This document shows positions 53,859 to 61,483 of a DNA stretch of 64,000 bases, piece after piece. The stretch comes from Marinomonas sp. TW1 (lineage in GTDB: Bacteria > Pseudomonadota > Gammaproteobacteria > Pseudomonadales > Marinomonadaceae). Position 1 is the first letter of the stretch; the number at the start of each line of letters is the position of its first letter. The position numbers and the translations under genes are program-made. The notes beneath the pieces are model-generated. The model was not told the DNA's origin. It saw nothing but the letters and a program-made list of their open reading frames with translations, and did no database searches. The stretch covers positions 124,001-188,000 of the forward strand of contig NZ_JSEE01000002.1 of NCBI RefSeq assembly GCF_001625355.1, given 5' to 3'.

Positions 53859-54140
53859 AACCCCATCCTAGCCTTCCCCTTGAAGGAAGGGGAAGGGACT
53901 TGCAACCCCATCCTAGCCTTCCCCTTGAAGAAAGGGGAAGGAACTTGCAACCCTATCCTAGCCTTCCCCTTGAAGAAAGGGGAAGGAACTTGCGACCCCA
54001 TCCTAGCCTTCCCCTTGGAAGAGATAAGGGGAAGGAATAAGGCAGCCCCCACCCAATCACCTGCCTTTGAAGAAAGGGGAAGGGACAAGGCAAAAACCCA
54101 TCCTAGTCTCCCCCTTAGAAATGATAAGAGGAAGGAATAA
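53859..54140. repeat. Tandem array of C/G-rich palindromes, 45-bp period
   Basis: Three near-identical 45-bp units starting at about 53859, 53904 and 53949, then longer variants to 54140. Each unit reads CCCATCCTAGCCTTCCCCTT, a GAAG core, then AAGGGGAAGG and ACTTGC, so every unit can form a hairpin. Because 45 is a multiple of three, frames stay open on both strands, producing repeat-only translations that are probably not genes. The array lies between wzz and the MarR-type gene and fills most of the 547-bp gap there. Confidence 0.92.
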
Positions 54141-54141
54141 A

Positions 54142-55089
54142 TCATTCATCTTTTTTGGTGAAGGCAAAGCGTATAAGCACAATCCCCATACCCAGCATAC
54201 CGCCAAGTAAAGTTGCTATCACACATATCAAAGCGCGCTTAGGTCCCGCTTTTTCTTCTGGTACAACGGCTGGGTCTATCACTCTAAACGCAAATTCTGT
54301 CTGCACTTCCGCCAGCATGAGGTTTTTGGTTTGCTCTTCAATGAGCTGATAAAACACTGACTGCATGTCGGCAATTTTGGTCCGTTCGATTTGTTCTTCT
54401 AGGTAATCAATGTTGTCACGGGTTTCTTTCAAGGACTTGTCTTTCATCCAAGCATTTAGCTCTATCACCAAGTCATCCACCCACTGTTTGGCTAATACTG
54501 GTGAAAAATAGGTAATTGACAAGGTCACCAAACCATTATCTTTATCCTCAGTAACTGCCAGAATTTTTTTGAAGGCTTTATAAGCCTCCCAATCCGTTGG
54601 TGCTTGAGATTTACCAGGCGGCACTTCTCTTATCCAAACCTGTGAAATCGGATCAAAGATCTCTTCGTTAAGTTGCAACTCACCAGAACCAGGATGCCAC
54701 TCTTTACCCGCCATCAATGGTACAAGCAGGTCGTATTTATGAATAAAAGCATTAATAAACTGACGAGACTGTAACACAGCCAATGCCATGGCTTTGTTAC
54801 CCGTTCCACCGCCACCAAGACTGATGCCTGCTAACGAAGCTAAGCCACCAAATTGCGACGCCATGGCTGACAAGCCATTGGACCCACTGCCACTTGCCGA
54901 TGCTAATACCGCCTCAGCCTTGTAAGTGTTCGGTTGCGACAAAGCATAGAAGACGCCACCCGCTGCAAATACCATGGTCAGCAGAATAATGATCCACTTG
55001 CCTTGCCAAAGGGCAACAAACAATTCTTTTAGATCGATCTCATCATCACTCGGTTGATAATATTGAGGTGGTAAATTTTGATTATTCAT
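54142..55089 (-). CDS. Wzz/chain-length determinant family protein
   Basis: A 315-residue inner-membrane protein with the polysaccharide co-polymerase layout: cytoplasmic N terminus with DEIDLKELFVALWQGKW, a first membrane helix at about 33-52, a large periplasmic domain with coiled-coil segments, and a second helix near 283-305 preceded by VPEEKAGPKRALI. A Gly/Ser-rich stretch occurs near 75-100. It should set chain length with Wzy. It lacks a cytoplasmic tyrosine-kinase domain. It follows the exporter gene by 116 bases and precedes the 45-bp repeat array. Confidence 0.9.
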   Translation of the reverse strand: MNNQNLPPQYYQPSDDEIDLKELFVALWQGKWIIILLTMVFAAGGVFYALSQPNTYKAEAVLASASGSGSNGLSAMASQFGGLASLAGISLGGGGTGNKAMALAVLQSRQFINAFIHKYDLLVPLMAGKEWHPGSGELQLNEEIFDPISQVWIREVPPGKSQAPTDWEAYKAFKKILAVTEDKDNGLVTLSITYFSPVLAKQWVDDLVIELNAWMKDKSLKETRDNIDYLEEQIERTKIADMQSVFYQLIEEQTKNLMLAEVQTEFAFRVIDPAVVPEEKAGPKRALICVIATLLGGMLGMGIVLIRFAFTKKDE

Positions 55090-55205
55090 TTTTTTCTCTA
55101 CGTTTTAACCTTACCGGCCAGCGAATGAACAGCAAGCAGATTAACAGCGTTAAACAAAATACTAGCGAAACTTGCTATGCCTTAGGACTCATTAATCTGG
55201 ACCTA

Positions 55206-57824
55206 TTAATCCTTCACCGCACTCCAAGCCACACCCAATTGATACAAGATCTGAGTGGCTGTTGATAAGGTACTCAGACTGTCCATGTAATCCGTATTAA
55301 TAGGCACAATAATGGTATCCCCCGGCGACAAAGACTTATCGTTTCGGCTGAACCAAAATGAATTATTAGGCAGCTCAACCGAGCCATTGGCCTTAATGAC
55401 ATACACTCGCTCGGAATCCGCTTGACGTTTCAGTCCACCCGCTGCTTCTAAATAGTCGTCTACCGCTAAATGCGAATCAAACGTATGATGAGAAGCAAAC
55501 TGCACTTCGCCAACCACACTGACCACTGGGTTTAAGGCTGGAATAAAGAGCTTGTCGCCTTTTTCCAATAACACATTGGCTTGCTTATCCCCTGTCATGG
55601 CTTGTTTGACATCAATAACCAAGCGCCCTACCGGTTCTGCCTGATCTAACTGATTCACAATAGCCAACGCCTGCTCTGGCGTGGATGCTGACGTGTTTTG
55701 ACGACGAAGCGACATGGCGCTGATCTCTTGTTTCAACTGAGCGGTAAGAAAATCAATTCGTTCCTTTTCCTGACGCTTCAAACGTTCACGGCTCAATACC
55801 GCCCCTTCAGGGTAAGCGAATGATGTAAAACCACCTGCACGCTCAATAACATCCTTTAAGGTTTCACCACGCTGGAACGAGTATTTACCAGGAAACACCA
55901 CCTCGCCCTGTAATTCCACCACCAAGTCTTTTTGATACCCTGGTTGAGTACGGATCATAATATTGTCTTGGGCTCGTAAGGCAATGGGGTATTTACCACT
56001 GATGGCATCCCGCAACGAGAATCCAATTTGACGATTAACCGTTCTCCCATAGTTAGATACTTTCTCACGTCGTGTTAGTTCTGCCGACCTTAGATACGCA
56101 TCTTCGGTCAAGCCTCCAGCCGCTGCTATCAAGGATGGCAAATCACCATTTTTAGCCAATGGGTAAGTGCCCGGAAACTTTACTGCCCCGGAAATTTCAA
56201 TCAATGCGGCTGGCGCACCCAGTGATGACTGCTCTAATAGACGCTCGATGATAGGCTGCAATAGGGCCTCTCTGTTGGCCTGCCTATTTCGTGCCAGACT
56301 GGAAATATCATCCACTTGAGCTGTGTCTAGCTCTGTGGTGCTCACTTGCTGAATTAGCGCACCGGTTTCTGTATCAACATATTCTTTGTCAGACAAATCC
56401 CCGCGACTAGCAATCTTTTCTTTCGGCTTTGCATAAGAATTCCAATAAGTCATATCCAAACCATTCGAAAAGACAAAAATCTGGTCTCTTTCTTGTAACA
56501 GCAAATTATCTCTCGAGTCTTTATACTGCAAAGCATTCGACAAGTTAAACTGGTACACCTCAATGTCTTTGTCTTGATTGTATTCACGAATCAATAAAGC
56601 GTAAGTTAAATCGGCACTGGGTTTTAAGTCGTCCTCGATGGAACCGATTACATCACTAATGCGCATGCCAGTTTGATAGGCCATCGCCCCCTGACGAACC
56701 ACATCACCGCGCACCGCAACTGCCCCTCTCAAGGAAGAGGACGCTTTGAATAGTTGTACTTGGTCCCCTGCGCGAACGCCAAAACGGCGACCTTCGGCTT
56801 TGGTTAGGTCGATTGTAAACTGCTTAACACCTTCAGCCGTCACTCGACGCACACTGACTTTGGATAAATAGGCTTGCGGCGTAGCTCCGCCGGAAATCGC
56901 AAGCAATTGATCTAAACTGGTGGTGCTTTTTAATTCATAAATGGCCGGGCGCTGTACTTCACCAGCCAATTCAATCGTGCTGTGTAACGCGGGGACAAAC
57001 AGAGTATCCCCAGCGGATAAGCGAACATCGTTGGCCGTATCGCCTTTTAATAACAGATCGTATAGATCAAATTCTCGGACAACTTTGCCTTTTCGCTTCA
57101 ATTGAATGTGACGCAAACTACCGGTTTCTTTTACGCCGCCCGTGGCAACGAGAGCTTGGGTAATGGTAGTGAGTGCATTGACGTTGAATGAACCTGGCTG
57201 CTGCACTTCGCCCACGATATAAACTTGCATGGTGCGCATGGAGCCCATGGCAATCGATACGTCCACACCAATAACCTTTTGCTTAAAGACTCGGGATATT
57301 TGGTCGCTTAGTTGCGCAAAGGTCTGACCTGCCGCCGAAATGGGCCCTAGGTCGGGGATGTTTAAGTGGCCGTCTCTGTCTATGGTTAGCTCATAATTGG
57401 CACTGGTTTTACCAAAGGTTTGCACACTGACACTGTCGCCTGGCCCCATTTGGTAATCCAAAGGCACTGGTAAGTTGTCGACCACAGTAAAGCCCTGAGT
57501 ATCACCCTGTAGTACATCGTAACCAAATTTCTTTAGTTCTTTGGTACCCGTCATCCCTTGATCTTTTTCACCGACCACCAGATGTTTATCAGAGGCATTC
57601 ATAGTCGACTCAACCATAGGAGCTTGTTGCGGAAGCCCCCCCGCCGTATTAGATGGCAAATTCATTGAACTGAGGTCTATGCCATATTGCTTCGCCAACG
57701 CTTCTTGCTGTGCTTTCGGCAGATTTTGAAATTGATTTATCTGTGCAGCAGTTGGTGTAAAAGCCAGCACACTGGTTGTCAACAAAGAACATAAAGCCGC
57801 ATTAAGAAGTCGTTTTAAATACAT
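55206..57824 (-). CDS. Large SLBB-domain polysaccharide export protein (Wza-like)
   Basis: An 872-residue secreted protein. Residues 1-22 are a signal peptide ending in VLAFT. A polysaccharide-export domain follows (PLDYQMGPGDSVSVQTFGKT at about 120-140, LTIDRDGHLNIPDLGPI), then a series of SLBB-type modules recognisable by repeated VYIVGEVQQPGSF, IELAGEVQRPAIY, VVELQGEVVFPGKYSF and VSVVGEVQFASHH phrases. E. coli Wza is about 380 residues, so this is the long type found in marine and Vibrio-like clusters. It should form or line the outer-membrane export channel. No lipobox is seen. Confidence 0.9.
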   Translation of the reverse strand: MYLKRLLNAALCSLLTTSVLAFTPTAAQINQFQNLPKAQQEALAKQYGIDLSSMNLPSNTAGGLPQQAPMVESTMNASDKHLVVGEKDQGMTGTKELKKFGYDVLQGDTQGFTVVDNLPVPLDYQMGPGDSVSVQTFGKTSANYELTIDRDGHLNIPDLGPISAAGQTFAQLSDQISRVFKQKVIGVDVSIAMGSMRTMQVYIVGEVQQPGSFNVNALTTITQALVATGGVKETGSLRHIQLKRKGKVVREFDLYDLLLKGDTANDVRLSAGDTLFVPALHSTIELAGEVQRPAIYELKSTTSLDQLLAISGGATPQAYLSKVSVRRVTAEGVKQFTIDLTKAEGRRFGVRAGDQVQLFKASSSLRGAVAVRGDVVRQGAMAYQTGMRISDVIGSIEDDLKPSADLTYALLIREYNQDKDIEVYQFNLSNALQYKDSRDNLLLQERDQIFVFSNGLDMTYWNSYAKPKEKIASRGDLSDKEYVDTETGALIQQVSTTELDTAQVDDISSLARNRQANREALLQPIIERLLEQSSLGAPAALIEISGAVKFPGTYPLAKNGDLPSLIAAAGGLTEDAYLRSAELTRREKVSNYGRTVNRQIGFSLRDAISGKYPIALRAQDNIMIRTQPGYQKDLVVELQGEVVFPGKYSFQRGETLKDVIERAGGFTSFAYPEGAVLSRERLKRQEKERIDFLTAQLKQEISAMSLRRQNTSASTPEQALAIVNQLDQAEPVGRLVIDVKQAMTGDKQANVLLEKGDKLFIPALNPVVSVVGEVQFASHHTFDSHLAVDDYLEAAGGLKRQADSERVYVIKANGSVELPNNSFWFSRNDKSLSPGDTIIVPINTDYMDSLSTLSTATQILYQLGVAWSAVKD

Positions 57825-57873
57825 ATCAGTTTCTTTATCATCACATTTTAAAGGTTAATCTTTGCCATCTTGG

Positions 57874-59199
57874 CTAGAAACGTAGTTCATAACCAGCACG
57901 CCATTCGCTGATCCGATGCTGTTCATTGCTTGTCGAAGCGTCATTCTGTGCGATTACATCTAACTGCAACATACCGGACAAAGCGGGCATTCTATACATA
58001 AATTTGGTGGTGTTTATCGACTCACCGTCTAATTTAGACGACTGATAACTCACGCCAATACTGTGATCATTCATCCGTTGCACATAAAAGGCAATGGCAT
58101 AACTGTCATCCAACAAATAGCTGGTATTAGCAACTGAGTCGGATGTGGAAGGGTAGGATCCTGCCTTCCAGTCTGTCGTGTCATAATCATTGGTATGTTG
58201 CTGAGTTTCAAGCACCAGCCTTACCGTGTTGTCTTTGACATTCATACTACCAGTCCAGCCAACCATCCAGGCCCCCAGGGCCGCCATATCTACTGTTGAC
58301 GCCAGTTCGGTGTAGACACTGTGATAGAGATTATCAACATGCGGCAAGGTCAGTTTTGCATCAAAAGCAAGCTGACTGTCGTCTTCCTCTTCACTACCTG
58401 AAAACCAATTTTGATAGGTTGCGCCGATTTCAACGTGACGCCATGGTTTGGCAACCATGCGCACCGCGCCATGGTTATCATAGGCGGCATCTTCTGGCTC
58501 AGACATCAGCGCCTGAAAACTCCAAACGCCAAGCATCTTATTGTGACTGATGTAATTAGCATTCAAAGACGGGGTGGCTTTTGAGTAAGAGGCCAGTATT
58601 AAGTTATGCTGCCAGCCTTGCCCCCACCAGTAGTCTAACTCGCCTACGGTAAACAACCATTGCCCGGCATTTAAAGACAGATAGCTGTCCGTCCAGTCGA
58701 TTTCTTCTTCGTTGTTGTGGTCTCGATAAGCGAGGCTTAAGCGATATGCAAAGGAGCTTGCAAGATAATCGACACTGGTACTCACCCCCCACTTATCGCC
58801 ACTTAATTCACCATAACCAGAGGCAGGAAACGAATCCGTAGCAAACTGCATTACTAGGGATTTATTGCCTCGATTTAACTTAGCCGAATTCAGTGTATAA
58901 CGCAGTTCATTTCTGGCCAGCTGGACGTAATCATCTAAAGACTCTGTCTCAGTATTGTTTAAATCGTCACCGATTAATGACCAGCGCAGAGGGTACTGAT
59001 TGATGGGCGCACTAATTTGCCCAGCATCAGATAGCAAGACCAAAGAAGACCTTAAGAAGGGATCACTGGTTTCCAACCAAGGGGAGGCGATCAAGCTGCT
59101 ACTTAAACCACTACTGACAGTAACAACAGAACAAAAGAGGGTACGACAAAGATAGCAATGTGCTAATTCATATTTGGTGGGTGGCTTAACCGAGGACAT
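57874..59199 (-). CDS. wzi: Wzi-family capsule assembly outer-membrane protein
   Basis: A 441-residue beta-barrel protein of the capsule assembly Wzi family, which anchors capsule at the outer surface. After an unusual N terminus (about 40 residues with a hydrophobic signal-like stretch at 20-38), WLETSDPFLRSSLVLLSDAG matches the Wzi start. Later LSLNAGQWLFTVGELDYWWGQGWQ and many alternating aromatic strands to a final ELRF (terminal Phe, typical of barrels) are seen. GAGAG lies before the ATG. It is the first gene of the wzi-wza-wzz run and is divergent from yjbE. Confidence 0.87.
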   Translation of the reverse strand: MSSVKPPTKYELAHCYLCRTLFCSVVTVSSGLSSSLIASPWLETSDPFLRSSLVLLSDAGQISAPINQYPLRWSLIGDDLNNTETESLDDYVQLARNELRYTLNSAKLNRGNKSLVMQFATDSFPASGYGELSGDKWGVSTSVDYLASSFAYRLSLAYRDHNNEEEIDWTDSYLSLNAGQWLFTVGELDYWWGQGWQHNLILASYSKATPSLNANYISHNKMLGVWSFQALMSEPEDAAYDNHGAVRMVAKPWRHVEIGATYQNWFSGSEEEDDSQLAFDAKLTLPHVDNLYHSVYTELASTVDMAALGAWMVGWTGSMNVKDNTVRLVLETQQHTNDYDTTDWKAGSYPSTSDSVANTSYLLDDSYAIAFYVQRMNDHSIGVSYQSSKLDGESINTTKFMYRMPALSGMLQLDVIAQNDASTSNEQHRISEWRAGYELRF

Positions 59200-59606
59200 T
59201 CATTTCTCTCTGTTTACTGACCAAAAAAGTTACTGAATAAAAAGTTTGCTTGTTAAAAAGTGCATCTTCAACACGAGAAAAATACGCTTAACGGCCGCAA
59301 GGTATAACGTACACATAATACCTTAAAAAACAACGTATAAACTGTGTACCAAGGCTGGCTAGCGAAACCAAAACCGTTTTGAAATAGATATTTTGCTATC
59401 CATAAATACCAACAAAACTATATGTGCAGCAATGATGCCGCAAAAACGCACACAAATAAAGTGACGATAAGTATTTTACAAAGCCTTTTCAGCCTGTGTT
59501 TTTTTTAAACAAAATGAACGTCGGGGCTTACATTCTTAAATACCTTACAATAGAATCATTAATGAAGATTTATCTTCAACATCGATGTTTATGATAAGGA
59601 AATATT
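59200..59606. promoter_or_regulatory. Divergent promoter region between wzi and yjbE
   Basis: A 407-bp AT-rich region with no gene. Rightward, a sigma-70-like promoter can be proposed: TTACAT at 59528-59533, 17-base spacer, TAGAAT at 59551-59556. A small stem-loop (59563-59569 with 59572-59578) lies in the resulting leader. No clear leftward promoter was assigned. The length suggests regulator binding sites for both capsule operons. Confidence 0.5.
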
Positions 59607-59927
59607 ATGAAACGTACTCTTTTGGCTACTGTTGTAGCTTTTTCTCTTGGTATGACTGGTCAAGTATTCGCAGAAGCAGCAGCTGGCGCAGCGACAAGCA
59701 CTGGTACTGCAGCTGGTACTGGTGCCGCAGCAAGCGCTGGTGGCGCCGCAGCAGCGGGTGGCAGTATCGCGGCTGGTAGTACGGTTGCAGCCAGTGCGGC
59801 GGCAATTGGTGGCGTTGGTACTATTGCAGCAACGTCTATTGCGATTGCTTCTGTTGCAGCGGTTGCCGTTGTTGCTGACGAGAACGACGGTGCTGATGAA
59901 ACAACAAGCACCGCTACAAATTCCTAA
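59607..59927 (+). CDS. yjbE: YjbE/GfcA-like small secreted Ala/Gly/Thr-rich protein
   Basis: A 106-residue protein with a clear signal peptide (residues 1-22, ending VFA). The mature chain is almost only Ala, Gly, Ser, Thr and Val, with an acidic DENDGADE patch and a Ser/Thr-rich tail. Sequence similarity cannot say much in such low-complexity chains, but position directly before yjbF, yjbG and yjbH homologues matches the yjbEFGH (gfcABCD) operon of E. coli, which is needed for extracellular polysaccharide or group 4 capsule. A terminator after it should make it the most abundant transcript of the operon. Confidence 0.75.
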   Translation: MKRTLLATVVAFSLGMTGQVFAEAAAGAATSTGTAAGTGAAASAGGAAAAGGSIAAGSTVAASAAAIGGVGTIAATSIAIASVAAVAVVADENDGADETTSTATNS

Positions 59928-59949
59928 TCTAGGTATTTGTAAATGTATC

Positions 59950-59979
59950 AATCGCCCAGAGTATTCTGGGCGATTTTTT
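59950..59979 (+). terminator. Terminator between yjbE and yjbF
   Basis: An 11-bp stem (59950-59960 with 59965-59975) and a T tract form a strong Rho-independent terminator only 23 bases past yjbE and 32 bases before yjbF. Read-through would be needed for yjbFGH unless they have their own promoter. Confidence 0.88.
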
Positions 59980-60010
59980 CTCTCAGCTAACCCCTTGATC
60001 TGGCTTTTTT

Positions 60011-60715
60011 ATGACAAAGCTTCTAACACTTAAATTACTCTCTTTTCTCCTGCTCACTTTTTCCCTCACTGCTTGTACCCGTAACACTCAAAGTTCAATC
60101 GATTCGCTCAATGCCATTCTAGACGCAGAAAACGCCCCCGATATATTAGAAGCTCACATTCGATCTTTACCCTACCCCGCCGTGCTTGTCACCATTAATG
60201 ATCGAAAGCCCATCCTGATGGTATTAACCTTTGTGGATTCATTCGGGGATCAGAACAGCAAACACCTTACTTGGTACGCTTCCGATGGCGGCAGTATTAT
60301 CACTGAAAATGGTCGCATCATCCAAACCACTGGATTTAATACCAACAATCTAGAGAACCTTTCTGGTCTTCATACACCACCACCGTCTCCCCTTAAAGCT
60401 GCAAGCTGGCAAGCCATTTATGATTGGTCTCCCCACTATCGCTACCATTTCAGCGCTGATGTATCGACACAATCCATTGAAGAAGAGCTCATTACGACGT
60501 TTTTGTGGGAACAGAACACCAAGCATGTGACAGAACGAGTGAGCTTTACTGGCCTTGGACAAGCATACCGCAATGAATTTTGGATCGCTCCGGCCACACA
60601 AACCACCAAAGCCTTCACAATAAAATCTATCCAGTACATTGGCCCTAATATGGATAAAATTCACATGCTGATGATCCGACCTTATGTGGAACCTATTAAC
60701 ACGACCTCACCCTAA
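60011..60715 (+). CDS. yjbF: YjbF/GfcB-family outer-membrane lipoprotein
   Basis: A 234-residue lipoprotein. The signal peptide ends in LTAC (Cys at residue 22). The mature part matches the YjbF/GfcB family: PYPAVLVTINDRKPILMVLTF, WYASDGGSIITENGRIIQTTGF and LENLSGLH. In E. coli the family works in secretion of extracellular polysaccharide, with no known enzymatic activity. It is followed after 48 bases by yjbG. The first ATG is used; a T-rich terminator lies just before it. Confidence 0.9.
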   Translation: MTKLLTLKLLSFLLLTFSLTACTRNTQSSIDSLNAILDAENAPDILEAHIRSLPYPAVLVTINDRKPILMVLTFVDSFGDQNSKHLTWYASDGGSIITENGRIIQTTGFNTNNLENLSGLHTPPPSPLKAASWQAIYDWSPHYRYHFSADVSTQSIEEELITTFLWEQNTKHVTERVSFTGLGQAYRNEFWIAPATQTTKAFTIKSIQYIGPNMDKIHMLMIRPYVEPINTTSP

Positions 60716-60763
60716 TGAAGAGCACAGCAATCTATGACAATATATCAGCCAGGAATTCGAGCG

Positions 60764-61483
60764 ATGTGTAGACCTATTTCTTATATTTCTTTCATTAGCC
60801 TGTGTTTTTTACCATTTTTTGCGATGGCTCAACCAGTCAAAATACACCTTCTTCAGCCTAAGATAACGTTAGAATACAAGGCGGCTGTGCGTCTTTCTCA
60901 AGTTTTGAGCGATGCGCAGAAACAGGTAGATTACCCCGTCTATTCATTAGGCATCAGTGTGATTTCGCCCACCAAACAGGCACTCATTGACCAGCAAAAA
61001 AACATCATTTTCAACGCCTTGCGCCATATTGACTCTGCCGAATCAAAACGCATTGTCAAACAACTTGAAGTACTGCATTTTGTCTATCGTGAAACACTTG
61101 AAACTCGTTTGAAAAATGTCAGAACGGTAAAGAAAAACAACCCTTTGCTGAATCATGATTACACTTTATCTATTCTCTCTCGCCCAGCCTACATTCGAGT
61201 GATTACGCCAAAACGCACCACTAATGCTTTAGTAAAACAAATGCCAAACACTCACCTAAAAGACTACCTAACACCAGACATTGCCGGAGACGACTATGAT
61301 TCGGCCTGGATTATACAGGCCGACCAAAGGGTTCAATATATCAAAGGCATACAGTGGCAAGGGAAACATCATTACCTCAGCCCTGGTAGCCTTGTTTTTG
61401 TTGGCTTAGAGAATTTACCTCATCAATATAAGACCCTTAATCACGATATAGCTCAGCTATTAACCCAACATCTGGAGCTATAA
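60764..61483 (+). CDS. yjbG: YjbG/GfcC-family periplasmic capsule protein
   Basis: A 239-residue secreted protein of the GfcC (DUF1017) family. The ATG at 60764 gives a canonical signal peptide (about 22 residues ending in FFAMA) behind AGGA; an in-frame ATG at 60734 adds ten residues and is less likely. The mature part contains VRLSQVLSDAQKQVDYPVYS, a beta-grasp-like region, and RPAYIRVITPKR; the end GSLVFVGLENLP is also family-like. It probably contacts the export machinery in the periplasm. Its stop overlaps the yjbH start (TAATG). Confidence 0.88.
   Translation: MCRPISYISFISLCFLPFFAMAQPVKIHLLQPKITLEYKAAVRLSQVLSDAQKQVDYPVYSLGISVISPTKQALIDQQKNIIFNALRHIDSAESKRIVKQLEVLHFVYRETLETRLKNVRTVKKNNPLLNHDYTLSILSRPAYIRVITPKRTTNALVKQMPNTHLKDYLTPDIAGDDYDSAWIIQADQRVQYIKGIQWQGKHHYLSPGSLVFVGLENLPHQYKTLNHDIAQLLTQHLEL

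Noticed and set aside
53859..54140. Second CRISPR-like array and repeat-only open frames on both strands
   Set aside because: The 45-bp units have no variable spacers; the frames are open only because the period is a multiple of three.
57636..57642. G7 tract in the SLBB exporter gene as a fifth phase-variation site
   Set aside because: Seven bases in a less AT-rich gene is within chance; not counted with the G9 tracts.
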